Virus record (IMG/VR): IMGVR_UViG_3300043595_000035 | Span: 1-21,344 of that record | Source: a virus | Strand: one strand, 5' to 3' | Length of the DNA: 21,344 bases | Shown: positions 12,066 to 19,424 of the stretch, one piece after another | Layout: each line of letters opens with the position of its first letter | Position numbering within the stretch: the first letter of the stretch is position 1 | The notes under the pieces: model-generated | Databases searched by the model: none | Seen by the model: the letters and a program-made list of their open reading frames with translations, nothing else | What the model was told of the DNA's origin: nothing | Program-made: the position numbers and the translations under genes

Positions 12066-12374
12066 ATGAACGAGACCGCCAAGACTGCCAAGACCGGCTA
12101 TTCCGGCTCCACCATCCTGATGACACGTGATGCCGAGCGCCTGGCGCTGTGGCGTGCCGCCGTGCTGGTCTATCGCCGGGCGCGGTCGGAGCGCGGCGAC
12201 AAGGAATGGCTATGCGCCGCCGCCAGCACTGGCGCGGTGATGCAGCTTGCGCCGCAGATGAGCTGGGATGAGGCGTCGCGGGTTGCTACCGAGGCGGTCG
12301 CGGCGGTGTCGGTGCGCTGGCCGGGGTGGATGTGGGAGGGTGAGGGCGAGGGGCCGGATTGGGGTGGGGATTAG
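12066..12374 (+). CDS. Hypothetical small protein next to attP
   Basis: A 102-residue protein starting MNETAKTAKTGYSG, largely helical (DAERLALWRAAVLVYRRARSERGD; WDEASRVATEAVAAVSVRWPGWMW) with an acidic, glycine-rich end (EGEGEGPDWGGD). No family is recognised. The start at 12066 was chosen over an upstream in-frame ATG because the latter lies in the promoter-like region. It is the last gene before the attachment site and points toward it. Confidence 0.55.
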   Translation: MNETAKTAKTGYSGSTILMTRDAERLALWRAAVLVYRRARSERGDKEWLCAAASTGAVMQLAPQMSWDEASRVATEAVAAVSVRWPGWMWEGEGEGPDWGGD

Positions 12375-12389
12375 CGGCCCCTGCGCTCC

Positions 12390-12670
12390 TGGGACCCCGT
12401 TGGGACCCCGTTTGGTTTCGCCGCCTACTGCTTCCCGCCTAAGTCGTTGATTTAATTGGTGAGCCCAGATGGATTCGAACCATCGACCTACTGATTAAAA
12501 GTCAGTTAAGAGTGAGAAAACTGCGAAACGACGCGAAATAGAAAATGCCATAAATCCGTTGAAATGCTAGCGCTTTGCGCGTATCAGCAGTTCCGCACAG
12601 TTACCATCAAGCCTCGTTTTCTTGGGACCCCAGTGGGACCCCAGCGTGGCTTCGGGGACCCGGGGTCCCA
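12390..12670. other. attP: Phage attachment site (attP) with arm-type repeats
   Basis: Five copies of TGGGACCCC surround a tRNA-derived core. Two lie to the left (12390-12398 and 12401-12409), two to the right (12623-12631 and 12634-12642), each pair spaced 11 bp, one helical turn. One inverted copy is at 12662-12670. Tyrosine integrases bind paired arm sites on both phage arms of attP, while attL and attR keep only one arm each. The integrase gene starts 29 bp after the last copy. This layout supports an unintegrated, circular or tandem phage genome. Confidence 0.7.
12457..12506 (-). other. tRNA-Lys(UUU) 3' fragment, attachment core
   Basis: Read on the minus strand this is the anticodon arm (ACTGA-CTTTTAA-TCAGT, anticodon UUU), variable loop, T arm (GATGG-TTCGAAT-CCATC), 3' acceptor strand (TGGGCTC), discriminator A and encoded CCA. 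No D arm or 5' acceptor strand lies on its 5' side, where the sequence is unrelated. It is therefore not a working tRNA but the identity block by which the integrase would recombine with a host tRNA-Lys gene and restore its 3' end. Confidence 0.85.
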
Positions 12671-12698
12671 CCCGGCGAGCGGAACACGGGGGCAAGCG

Positions 12699-13961
12699 AT
12701 GAATCTCACTGACAGGTTTGTGGCGGGGTGCCGCGCCATCGAAGGCCAGCGCACGGACTACCCGGACGATAAGGTTAAGGGACTCACCCTTCGCGTGACG
12801 CCCGCCGGATCGAAAAGCTGGAGCCTACGCTATCGCCGCCAGTCGGACGGCAAGCGCCAACGTCTCACAATCGGTGATTATCCGGCCTTCTCGCTCTATG
12901 AGGCGAGATCGGAGGCGCGCGCCATTCTCGGCGATGTCGCCAGGGGCGATGACCCGGCCAAGTTGAAGAAGCGGCCTGATGCTTCAAAACCCCGCACCTT
13001 CGGCGAGCTTGCGGCGCGTTACATCACCGGCCATGCCGCGCAGAAAAAGAGCGGCAAGGAAGATGAGCGCATCCTTGCCAAGGACGTGCTGCCGGCACTG
13101 GAAGGCGAACCCCTCGGCAGCATTGAGCGCGCCGACATTGCGGCGATCCTTGATACCATCATGGCGCGCGGCTCGCCGGTCGCGGCAAATCGCACCCTGT
13201 CGGCGGTGCGCAAGGTGTTCAACTGGGGCATGGAGAAGGGGCTGATCGCGGCAACGCCCTTGGTTCGCATGAAACCGGCGGCGAAGGAGGCGAGCCGCGA
13301 GCGGGTGCTGTCCGCCGACGAAATCGTCACGTTCTGGCGGCGGCTGGTGGCCAAGGCGCGGATGGATTGGGAGATGCGGCTGCTGCTGCGGCTGTGCCTC
13401 GTTACCGGCCAGCGCATTTCGGTGATCGCCGGCGCGTCGCGCGACGAGATGCATTTCGCCGACGCCGAATGGCACATCTCCGGCGCGCGGATGAAAAACG
13501 GCCTGCCCCATATCGCCCCGCTGTCGCCGCTGGCGTTGCGGCTGTTTGAGAAGGCCGCCACGCGGTCGCGGCATAAGCCGTTGTTACTGCCGAGCCGGTT
13601 GACAGGTCGCGCTTTCCTGAAAAGCGCGCCATCACAGGCGATGAGGCGGGAGTTGGCAAGGCTGGGACTGAAACAGGCGGCGACGCCGCATGATCTCCGC
13701 CGCACAGTGGGGACGGGGCTCGGGCGTCTGGGCTATTCCCGGCTCATCCAGGATAAGGTGCTCGCGCATGTGACCGGCGACCGAAGCGTCGCCGCGATCT
13801 ATGACCGCTACGAATATATCAAGGAGAAGCGCGAAGCCCTGGACGCATGGGCCGCACATCTGGAAAAGCTTCTGTTCGCGCCAAAGGCAGCGCCCGCTGT
13901 GGTCGTCAGCCGGACGCCGCCACGGCCTGCCGGAATGGCTTCGCCCTGGTCTCGCCCCTAG
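12699..13961 (+). CDS. int: Tyrosine site-specific recombinase (P4-type integrase)
   Basis: A 420-residue P4-family integrase. The N-terminal DUF4102-like arm-binding domain (residues 1-100) includes VKGLTLRVTPAGSKSWSLRYR and LTIGDYPAFSLYEARSEA. A SAM-like core-binding domain (about 100-200) follows, then the catalytic domain. Catalytic residues visible are Arg239 (LVTGQRIS), His331 and Arg334 (TPHDLRRT), His357 (LAHVTGD) and Tyr368 (AAIYDRYEY). The start at 12699 is preceded by GGGGG. The upstream in-frame extension from 12564 runs through the arm sites and is unlikely. Location beside the tRNA-derived core matches its role in integration. Confidence 0.93.
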   Translation: MNLTDRFVAGCRAIEGQRTDYPDDKVKGLTLRVTPAGSKSWSLRYRRQSDGKRQRLTIGDYPAFSLYEARSEARAILGDVARGDDPAKLKKRPDASKPRTFGELAARYITGHAAQKKSGKEDERILAKDVLPALEGEPLGSIERADIAAILDTIMARGSPVAANRTLSAVRKVFNWGMEKGLIAATPLVRMKPAAKEASRERVLSADEIVTFWRRLVAKARMDWEMRLLLRLCLVTGQRISVIAGASRDEMHFADAEWHISGARMKNGLPHIAPLSPLALRLFEKAATRSRHKPLLLPSRLTGRAFLKSAPSQAMRRELARLGLKQAATPHDLRRTVGTGLGRLGYSRLIQDKVLAHVTGDRSVAAIYDRYEYIKEKREALDAWAAHLEKLLFAPKAAPAVVVSRTPPRPAGMASPWSRP

Positions 13962-14226
13962 GGCGCACCTTCGGCGGCCGCCCTCCTCCCTTGCGCTTCC
14001 ATTCGGGATTGTCACGCTGTTCGACGCGGCGGCGCTGCCATTCGGCAACCTCGCTCTCTAGCCAGCCGACACGGTTCGGCGATGTCGGAATGGCGGCCGG
14101 AAACCGGTTGGCCTTCATCTCCCGCCACAGCGTCTGCTTCGACCAGCCGGTGATTTCCAGCACCTGCTCAGTCGGCAGAAAGCGGTCAAGTTTAAGAGGG
14201 ATGGGGAATGCCAAGTTCTCACTCAT
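13906..14226 (-). CDS. AlpA-like excisionase / DNA-binding protein
   Basis: A 106-residue protein. Residues about 13-65 (RFLPTEQVLEITGWSKQTLWREMKANRFPAAIPTSPNRVGWLESEVAEW) form an AlpA/MerR-like winged helix: 'tgls+sTlyr....g.FP.p...g...vgW...eV..W'. The C-terminus is basic and proline-rich (KRKGGGRPPKVRPRGETRAKPFR). AlpA-type proteins act as excisionases or regulators of integrase genes. Its 3' end overlaps the integrase 3' end on the opposite strand by 56 bp. Its start overlaps the next gene's stop (ATGA). Confidence 0.8.
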   Translation of the reverse strand: MSENLAFPIPLKLDRFLPTEQVLEITGWSKQTLWREMKANRFPAAIPTSPNRVGWLESEVAEWQRRRVEQRDNPEWKRKGGGRPPKVRPRGETRAKPFRQAVAASG

Positions 14227-14660
14227 GCGATAGCCGCCGACATGCGTTTCTGGGCATAGTCCATCAGTTCATCGCGATGCTTGAAACAGCCATTGCCCAT
14301 GCGGTCGTACTCGCGCGCCTTTGCAATGATCTCCTGCGTGGTCATTGCCTCAAGACGGACGAAGCATGCCTGACCACTGCGTTCCAGCGCATAGCGGACC
14401 TGAAGCCGTTCATATCCCGGCAAGATGAGTTGTTCGTCTTCGACATCAGCCTGCTTGGCGCGGTTCACTGCCTTGCGCACCTCGCTGCGAAGGTACTCAA
14501 GTGTGCAGAAACGGAAAAACTCCGGCAATCTTGTAGCCTTTTTCGTGTGTCGCTGTGCAATCGCGTTGACGATCCACTCAGCCGGCACTTCAGGCTTCCC
14601 GTTGAGGCGGAGGGTGATCTCCTCCCGTATTTCCGATGAAAGATCGCTATAGCTGTACAC
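14223..14660 (-). CDS. Conserved hypothetical phage early protein
   Basis: A 145-residue, helical, charged protein starting with GTG (VYSYSDLSSEIREEI) that has GGAGAGG six bases upstream. It contains WIVNAIAQRHTKK, a segment FFRFCTLEYLRSEVRKAVNRAK and a C-terminal AREYDRMGNGCFKHRDELMDY. I recognise the type as a recurrent phage early protein without assigned activity. It overlaps its upstream neighbour by 14 bp and the AlpA-like gene by 4 bp, so it is part of the leftward early operon. Confidence 0.7.
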   Translation of the reverse strand: MYSYSDLSSEIREEITLRLNGKPEVPAEWIVNAIAQRHTKKATRLPEFFRFCTLEYLRSEVRKAVNRAKQADVEDEQLILPGYERLQVRYALERSGQACFVRLEAMTTQEIIAKAREYDRMGNGCFKHRDELMDYAQKRMSAAIA

Positions 14661-15333
14661 AATACCTCTCCAGCTTTTCCTTAAGTTGTTTTAGCCACGT
14701 CTGAATTTCATCTATTTCGCCTATCGCCTTACGGGCGACAGGCTCACTAATCCCAGCGACGAATGTGTCCTCCCACCCCCGATCGGCCAACCTGCGCATG
14801 TCCGCAAGGTGGCCGCCGATGGCCAGCCGAAACGCCTCGTTCGGATCGGGACGCTTGTCGTTCTCGGGCGCACGCGGTTGGACGCCTCGCTGGGCAAGTT
14901 CCGTAACGGTGGGCGGAACCTCGCTCTCAACCGCGGCTTCAAATTCCTCGCGGGGCACGGCGTGAATGCGCATCGCTGTCTTCTGCTGGTGTTCGGATAG
15001 ACCGGCGTCACGAGCGACTTGCGTCCGCGTATGAACTTTGGGGTGGGCACCCTCCCGAATGTTCTGGTTCGCCCCATGCGCCGCATCAATCGCGTTCAGC
15101 AGCTCGCCCATGCGATCATGCGCGCGAAGCTTGATGCGCCTGGCCATGACGAGCAGGGACTCGTCATTGACCTGCTTGGCGTAGCTGGCGAGCGCGGCGG
15201 CCTTATCCGACCAGTCTTTGCATTCGTCAACGCGGGCGCACTCTGATAGCTGCTTCCGCGCGGCCTCATACATCGCCGGCAGCTTGGCGGTCTTGATGTT
15301 CGGAAGGGTAGCTGGCAGGGCCTGCTCACTCAT
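14647..15333 (-). CDS. Putative phage DNA-binding protein with HTH-like core
   Basis: A 228-residue protein. The N-terminal half is helical (LPAMYEAARKQLSECARVDECKDWSDKAAALASYAKQ...ARRIKLRAHDRMGELL). The centre (HTRTQVARDAGLSEHQQKTAMRIHAVPREEFEAAVESEVPPTVTELAQRG) resembles the ParB/KorB-like HTH context 'tr.qvAr.aGlS..q...a.ri..vp...fe..ve....pTvt.La'. The C-terminus is a long charged helix (QTWLKQLKEKLERY). Related proteins are frequent in alphaproteobacterial prophages. I infer a role in replication or gene control. Confidence 0.7.
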   Translation of the reverse strand: MSEQALPATLPNIKTAKLPAMYEAARKQLSECARVDECKDWSDKAAALASYAKQVNDESLLVMARRIKLRAHDRMGELLNAIDAAHGANQNIREGAHPKVHTRTQVARDAGLSEHQQKTAMRIHAVPREEFEAAVESEVPPTVTELAQRGVQPRAPENDKRPDPNEAFRLAIGGHLADMRRLADRGWEDTFVAGISEPVARKAIGEIDEIQTWLKQLKEKLERYCVQL

Positions 15334-15342
15334 CGTCTACAC

Positions 15343-15576
15343 TCACGCGGTTGAAGCTATGTCGCCGGCAACGGGGACATCCGGCGGGGCTGGGAGATCG
15401 CGCAGCTTCCCGCAGAACTCATCCACCTTCATCTGCTGCCGCAATCTATCGATCTCGGCTTGCTGATCCTCCAGCTTCGCCAGGATTTGCTTTGCCTCCC
15501 GGATGGAGATGGAGACCTCATATTTGTGCGGGTCGGCATTTGTCGCCGCGCGCAGATGGGCGATGATGTCGGTCAT
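15343..15576 (-). CDS. Hypothetical coiled-coil phage protein
   Basis: A 77-residue protein with a coiled-coil stretch at about 25-55 (IREAKQILAKLEDQQAEIDRLRQQMK) and a proline-rich tail. The ATG at 15576 is preceded by CAGGAGAG. It overlaps the tentative 29-codon gene upstream by ATGA. It has no known function that I can name. It is one of several short early-region proteins. Confidence 0.65.
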   Translation of the reverse strand: MTDIIAHLRAATNADPHKYEVSISIREAKQILAKLEDQQAEIDRLRQQMKVDEFCGKLRDLPAPPDVPVAGDIASTA

Positions 15577-15662
15577 GCGCTCTCTCCTGTCTGCCCGGAG
15601 GCGACGATTTTCACCGCCGTCGCCGAACCCGGCTCGCCGCTCGTGGGAAATTCCTCATTCAT
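15573..15662 (-). CDS. Possible 29-residue protein
   Basis: A 29-codon frame (MNEEFPTSGEPGSATAVKIV...) fills the otherwise empty gap between two short genes. Its start overlaps the upstream gene's stop by 8 bp and its TGA forms ATGA with the next start, matching the packing of this operon. GAAGGTGA upstream may be the ribosome binding site. Short length keeps confidence modest. Confidence 0.45.
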   Translation of the reverse strand: MNEEFPTSGEPGSATAVKIVASGQTGESA

Positions 15663-15885
15663 GGGGCGTCACCTTCAGAGCGCGGATTTGGGCGGCGGCC
15701 GCCTCGTATGTGTTTCCGAACGCAGACAGAGCGGCTTCCGCGTCGAGCGCCTTGGCGCACTCCTCCGCGACAGCATCGGCGGCAGCCTTCCACTTCCCCT
15801 GATTGGCGTCCGCCCAGGGCTGTTCGCAGCCTGTCAATTTCGCGGCGGCTTCATAGCCGATCTGCGCTAGCGTCTTGTCGCTCAC
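15655..15885 (-). CDS. Hypothetical small phage protein
   Basis: A 76-residue, alanine-rich, helical protein (MSDKTLAQIGYEAAAKLTGCEQPWADANQGKWKAAADAVAEECAKAL...). AGGAGGG lies about four bases before the ATG. The pattern 'LAqiayeA......W......gKWkaaAdAV' recurs in many phage early proteins of no known function. Confidence 0.7.
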   Translation of the reverse strand: MSDKTLAQIGYEAAAKLTGCEQPWADANQGKWKAAADAVAEECAKALDAEAALSAFGNTYEAAAAQIRALKVTPHE

Positions 15886-15902
15886 TTCACCCTCCTGACG
15901 GC

Positions 15903-16154
15903 TTATTCGGTCACAGGAGACTTGGCCGCGTTTTCATGCTTCTCGATATCGGCGAGAAGCTTGCGCATGATCCATGCCGCATCCGGCGCGTATCCTTGAT
16001 TTGGTCGCGGCGCGAGAAGCTGGACGAGGCCGGAAATGGTGTCGAAGGCTTGTGCCTTCAGCGCCAGCATCGCGTTTTCCGGGCGCAAGCGATCGATTTC
16101 CGCCGCACCATTTCCGAGCGCTTCCTTGGTCTGCATTTCGAGAGAGGCGTCCAT
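15903..16154 (-). CDS. Hypothetical small phage protein
   Basis: An 83-residue protein with a helical first half (LEMQTKEALGNGAAEIDRLRPENAMLALKAQAFDTISGLVQLL), then a short linker (APRPNQGYAPDAA) and a C-terminal helix (WIMRKLLADIEKHE). The start overlaps the preceding stop as TAATG. No family is recognised. Confidence 0.65.
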   Translation of the reverse strand: MDASLEMQTKEALGNGAAEIDRLRPENAMLALKAQAFDTISGLVQLLAPRPNQGYAPDAAWIMRKLLADIEKHENAAKSPVTE

Positions 16155-16468
16155 TATGCGTGTCCTTCTGCTTCGAGTTCTGCTTTGAGGCGTTCGCCGA
16201 ATGCATCCAACTCGGCGGCGATCAGTTCCATGCGGCGCTCGTCCTGCGCTGTCGGATCGGCGTCAGCGTCCAGGCCCGTCATGATGCTGCCCCAGAGATG
16301 CTGGGCACCCGCGAAGAAGGCTTTCTCCATCTCGCGCACTTGGATCGGTGGCGCATCCTTCAGCAGCATGTGATGAAACATCGCCCAACCGGCCGCGATC
16401 AGTTTGCCCTCATCCAGAAGCTTGCGCGTGAGCGCCTCCTCCAGGTCGTGCTTTGCTTTGGCGTCCAT
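16154..16468 (-). CDS. Conserved hypothetical phage early protein
   Basis: A 104-residue protein. The central block (AAGWAMFHHMLLKDAPPIQVREMEKAFFAGAQHLWGSIM) is of a kind I have seen repeatedly in phage early genes, without an assigned activity. Helices flank it on both sides and the C-terminus is acidic. The start at 16468 makes a TAATG overlap with the preceding gene. The longer 119-codon frame extends into that gene without support. Confidence 0.7.
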   Translation of the reverse strand: MDAKAKHDLEEALTRKLLDEGKLIAAGWAMFHHMLLKDAPPIQVREMEKAFFAGAQHLWGSIMTGLDADADPTAQDERRMELIAAELDAFGERLKAELEAEGHA

Positions 16469-16791
16469 TATTTGGTTCTCCTGACGGCATTTCCATTGAT
16501 CGGCTTCTTCCACGGATCGCGCACCGGCGGTAACGGAACATCCAGACCAGCGGCTACGGCTTTGCCCATCTCATCCTGCCAAGCGTGAAGGCGCTTAGTT
16601 TCGTGCTGTTTGACCGGATATCGCCGCCGCGCCTCGTAATGACCTCGGCACTGCGTATCTCCGCCTAACCCCATCGGGTGTTCGGTGTGGCATGGCCACA
16701 TGACAGGATCGATCACGGCGTTTTCATAACGGTCGGCTTGCGGCATCCCCCGAAATGGGCACGTGGCGCACATTCTCTTGGCTGGCGTCAC
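16468..16791 (-). CDS. Zinc-binding-type protein with CxxCPFR motif
   Basis: A 107-residue protein. Near the N-terminus KRMCATCPFRGMPQ supplies a CxxCP motif. WPCHTEHP and TQCRGH supply further Cys/His ligands, resembling DUF6283-type small proteins. The C-terminal part is basic. I place the start at GTG 16791, which forms a GTGA overlap with the HNH gene stop and has GGAGAG four bases upstream. ATG 16833 is possible but overlaps the HNH gene more deeply. Confidence 0.65.
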   Translation of the reverse strand: MTPAKRMCATCPFRGMPQADRYENAVIDPVMWPCHTEHPMGLGGDTQCRGHYEARRRYPVKQHETKRLHAWQDEMGKAVAAGLDVPLPPVRDPWKKPINGNAVRRTK

Positions 16792-17222
16792 TTCACTCTC
16801 CGTGCCGCGTTCTTGCCCAAAGGCTTCTTCCATCCCGACAGCTTCCCGCAAGGCAGCGGCCTCGCGCTCGTCCGCCTGTTCACCTCCGCATCCGCGAGCT
16901 GGCCGACACGCGCGAGGACGATCCGGCGTGTTTCCTCCGCCGATCTTGCGAGGCGTTTGCCCTTGGCGATCTGGGGGATGTCCGTCTTTGCCGTCTTGTC
17001 CCCATGGGCTGCGATGGATAATGGGCGGATGTTGCGGGGATCGTTCGTGCCGCCATCGGCGCGGCGGATCGGATAGTGGTCCCAGTGGCAAAGGGCGAGG
17101 ATTTCACGGGCATTGCCTTTCGAGCGGGTGGGTTCCGGGATCAGCCATTCGTCGCCGACCTTGAGGAGCAGGAGGACGCTGGCGAGCTTTTCGCTGTAGG
17201 ATGGGGGACGGCGGGATGTCAT
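16788..17222 (-). CDS. HNH-type nuclease
   Basis: A 144-residue protein. Residues about 40-80 (LALCHWDHYPIRRADGGTNDPRNIRPLSIAAHGDKT) carry the HNH beta-beta-alpha metal signature: DH at the first position, GGtN-P-NirPL in the middle, and the last His in AAHGDKT. N-terminal residues 8-25 (YSEKLASVLLLLKVGDEW) precede it. A basic helical C-terminus follows. It lies in the early region with recombination genes rather than beside a terminase, so it may act in recombination or host DNA cleavage. ATGA couples it to the upstream gene. Confidence 0.75.
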   Translation of the reverse strand: MTSRRPPSYSEKLASVLLLLKVGDEWLIPEPTRSKGNAREILALCHWDHYPIRRADGGTNDPRNIRPLSIAAHGDKTAKTDIPQIAKGKRLARSAEETRRIVLARVGQLADAEVNRRTSARPLPCGKLSGWKKPLGKNAARRVK

Positions 17223-17446
17223 GGCAGCATCGCCTTTAGCGGGGGACACCCCAAGCAATGGAACGCCACGATGAAATCCCGGCACCCCATGCAGATTTGC
17301 GCGGGCCGATGGATGCAACGTGGCGCTGCCGCGAGCGCTGCCTTGCGTGTCGGATAGCCAGCGAAGCGGCGGTGACCGTCGATGATCGCGTCGGCGGCAT
17401 ACGTCCCAGAAGGGCAGCACCCGCATGGCATCTGCTTGTCGCCCAT
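17219..17446 (-). CDS. Cysteine-rich small protein, probable zinc binder
   Basis: A 75-residue protein with nine cysteines in three clusters: MPCGCCPSG (residues 6-14), PRCIHRPAQICMGCRD (42-57) and FHCLGCPP (62-69). The spacing suggests one or two zinc knuckles. It overlaps the upstream gene as TGATG and the HNH gene as ATGA. Function is unknown. A DNA- or RNA-binding adaptor is plausible. Confidence 0.65.
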   Translation of the reverse strand: MGDKQMPCGCCPSGTYAADAIIDGHRRFAGYPTRKAALAAAPRCIHRPAQICMGCRDFIVAFHCLGCPPLKAMLP

Positions 17447-17712
17447 CACGCCACATCCTCCGAAGGCTCCAGCAGCTCCACCGCCGCCGCCAGAATGAAA
17501 CCCACCGCGCTCATGTCGCCCTTGCGCGCCGCCGCCTGGCTGGCATTGAGCGCAACCTCCGTGACGCAGCATCCCTTCGCCTCGGCGATGCCGGAGAGCA
17601 GCTTGCCGCCTTCTTCCATTCGCGCGCGGTATTTGTCGCCGAGGACGCGCTTGGCGTGGTCGCGGACTTCGTAGAGCTTGGCGATGATGCGGAAGGCTTG
17701 TTCGTGGGTCAC
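17446..17712 (-). CDS. Hypothetical small phage protein
   Basis: An 88-residue, helical protein (MTHEQAFRIIAKLYEVRDHAKRVLGDKYRARMEEGGKLL...). It has two adjacent cysteines (AKGCCVTEVAL) and an acidic end (VELLEPSEDVA). No family is recognised. It is translationally coupled on both sides within the early operon. Confidence 0.65.
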   Translation of the reverse strand: MTHEQAFRIIAKLYEVRDHAKRVLGDKYRARMEEGGKLLSGIAEAKGCCVTEVALNASQAAARKGDMSAVGFILAAAVELLEPSEDVA

Positions 17713-18110
17713 GCCGCCACCCAGATCGCGACGCCGTTGCAGATGATATGCAGCGTGTTGTCGGTGATGATCAGCAGCCAGACCGAAATCCAGGCCGGGA
17801 CATCATCCTGATAGCCGGTCGCGGTGAGATGCTTGAGGCAGTACTCGCCCTCTTCGTCGCTCCAGCGCACCGGGCCGTTCTTGAACCACACCAGGAAGCG
17901 CGCCAGACGCCAGCGGTCGATGACGAAATGCGTTCCGAGGATGATGGCGAGCGCCAGCGGGCTTTGCGTGATCAGCAGGAACGGCAGCGTGTAGCAGACC
18001 GCATGGATCGCGGCGGCTGAGCTGCGCTTGGTCTTCTCGGTCGCCATCCAATGCGATTGCAGGATGTAGTCGCCGACGAGATGGGCGACGAATTGATCAG
18101 CGGTGAACAT
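17709..18110 (-). CDS. DUF3307-type membrane protein
   Basis: A 133-residue protein with three or four hydrophobic segments. It opens with MFTADQFVAHLVGDYILQSHWMATEKTKRSS (the DUF3307 'HllgDfiLQs.wMa..K' motif). AAIHAVCYTLPFLLI and ALAIILGTHFVIDRW follow, then a polar domain and a C-terminal helix (ISVWLLIITDNTLHIICNGVAIWV). Proteins of this family occur in phages and plasmids, with unknown function. The start at 18110 makes a TGATG overlap with the ruvC-like gene. Confidence 0.8.
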   Translation of the reverse strand: MFTADQFVAHLVGDYILQSHWMATEKTKRSSAAAIHAVCYTLPFLLITQSPLALAIILGTHFVIDRWRLARFLVWFKNGPVRWSDEEGEYCLKHLTATGYQDDVPAWISVWLLIITDNTLHIICNGVAIWVAA

Positions 18111-18571
18111 CACGCCGCCTCCCTCTCCGCCTGGACGCACAGCAAAAGCGCCAGCGCATCGGCCTCATTGTCATCCTTGGGGGCAAAGCCCAGTTTCTGC
18201 ATCGCGGCGATGATCGCAGGCTTGCCCGCGTTGCCCTTGCCGGTCGCGTGCTTCTTGATGGTTCCCACCGCGACGCCTTCATGCGGGATGGCGCGTTTTT
18301 CGCACCATGCCGTGAGGTGAGCCAGGAACCCGCCATAGATATGCGCGGCATCGGTTCCGACGTGACGGCGCACCGCCTCGAACACGACGCGCTCAATCGG
18401 CCCGTGCTTGTCCGCCATCTCATTGAGCCAGGAGCGGTAGCGGACCCACATCATGCCGCCGCCCTCGAACTTGCGGACCTTGAAGTTCATCGTGCCGGAG
18501 AGGATGTCGCCGGGGCCGAAAGACACGGCCCAGCCGAGCTTGGTGCCGAGGTCGAGGGCGAGGATGGTCAT
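18110..18571 (-). CDS. RuvC-type Holliday junction resolvase
   Basis: A 153-residue RNase H-fold nuclease with its acidic active site present: Asp7 in MTILALDLGTKLGWA, Glu65 in RVVFEAVRRHVG, Asp134 and Asp138 in PKDDNEADALALL. Length and the order of motifs fit phage and bacterial RuvC enzymes, which cut four-way junctions. In a phage early operon it would resolve recombination or replication intermediates. It is a useful contrast to the effector at 6438-8156, whose RuvC site is lost. Confidence 0.85.
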   Translation of the reverse strand: MTILALDLGTKLGWAVSFGPGDILSGTMNFKVRKFEGGGMMWVRYRSWLNEMADKHGPIERVVFEAVRRHVGTDAAHIYGGFLAHLTAWCEKRAIPHEGVAVGTIKKHATGKGNAGKPAIIAAMQKLGFAPKDDNEADALALLLCVQAEREAA

Positions 18572-18939
18572 ACTTCGATGCCCTCGGCGCTATAAGCATG
18601 CTTGCGCAAAGCGAGCCGGGATATCCATATGCCGGCCGGCCAGTACGGCGGAAAATAGTCGCCTTCGTCGGCGTCTTCGCGGGCGCGCTCCACCAGCTCG
18701 CCGATCGCAGGAAGCTCATCCCAGCAGAGGTCCGCCTCGTTACCGAGGAACGTCCGTGCTTCACCGGCGATCTTGTTACAGGTCAGATGCAGCCTGTAGG
18801 TTGACATCTCGCCATCCCATTTGCCGGTGATAGCGTGATAGGTCTTGCCGGGCGGGATATAGCCGCCGCACTCCTCGCATTTGTGGAGCTTGCGCGCGCG
18901 GCTGGTGCGCTCATTCATGAATTCTGGGGCGTCGCTCAC
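18568..18939 (-). CDS. Zinc-ribbon hypothetical protein
   Basis: A 123-residue protein with a treble-clef-like start (RKLHKCEECGGYIPPGKTYHAITGKWDGEMSTYRLHLTCNKI), giving CxxC plus His/Cys ligands. An acidic helical middle (ELVERAREDADEGDYF) and a hydrophobic aromatic stretch (PPYWPAGIWISRLAL) follow. Similar proteins recur in phage early regions. ATGA overlaps exist on both sides. Confidence 0.7.
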   Translation of the reverse strand: MSDAPEFMNERTSRARKLHKCEECGGYIPPGKTYHAITGKWDGEMSTYRLHLTCNKIAGEARTFLGNEADLCWDELPAIGELVERAREDADEGDYFPPYWPAGIWISRLALRKHAYSAEGIEV

Positions 18940-19424
18940 GCGTATTCCCTCGTCCGCGCATCAACCCGCCCGAACAACTCCAACTGCGCCCGCTTGCCGC
19001 CGATATAAGCCTGCACCTCGGCGCGCAGCACATTGAGGCCATCTTGCGCCCCGTCCGGCATCAGCGGCGCATTGCCATCCTCGCAATATTGGGCAAACGG
19101 CAGATACGGGGTGTTGAAACAAAACGGCGACGTGCAGCCCTCAAGCGGGGCTTGGCAGACGAGAACCGCGCCCTCAACGCCAGTGTTCTCGGAATGGCTC
19201 CACGACACGCCGGTGACCTTAAGCTCGGGATAGAGGCTGTTTGGCCATTCCAGGATTTCCCGGACGCTGGGTCCGAGCGCCTCGAAGGCGTCGGAGAGAT
19301 CGGCGTGGAAGCCTTCCATGGAGCGCAGGGTGATCTTGCGCTCGGTGTCGTTCTCGGCGCCCTCCAACTCGACATGGAGCTGGCCGTCCTTGATCTTGGC
19401 CTTGGTGATGCGGGTGGCGTTCAT
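18936..19424 (-). CDS. Conserved hypothetical phage early protein
   Basis: A 162-residue protein. MNATRITKAKIKDGQLHVELEG starts it, with GGGAGGG upstream of the ATG at 19424. The middle has EILEWPNSLYPELKVTGVSWSHSE and GAVLVCQAPLEGC, suggesting an alpha/beta domain. The end is QLELFGRVDARTREYA, similar to proteins found next to single-strand annealing genes. No activity is known to me. Confidence 0.7.
   Translation of the reverse strand: MNATRITKAKIKDGQLHVELEGAENDTERKITLRSMEGFHADLSDAFEALGPSVREILEWPNSLYPELKVTGVSWSHSENTGVEGAVLVCQAPLEGCTSPFCFNTPYLPFAQYCEDGNAPLMPDGAQDGLNVLRAEVQAYIGGKRAQLELFGRVDARTREYA

Noticed and set aside
12457-12532. A functional tRNA-Lys gene
   Set aside because: Only the anticodon arm to CCA end is present. 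The D arm and 5' acceptor strand are replaced by unrelated sequence, so it is an attachment core.
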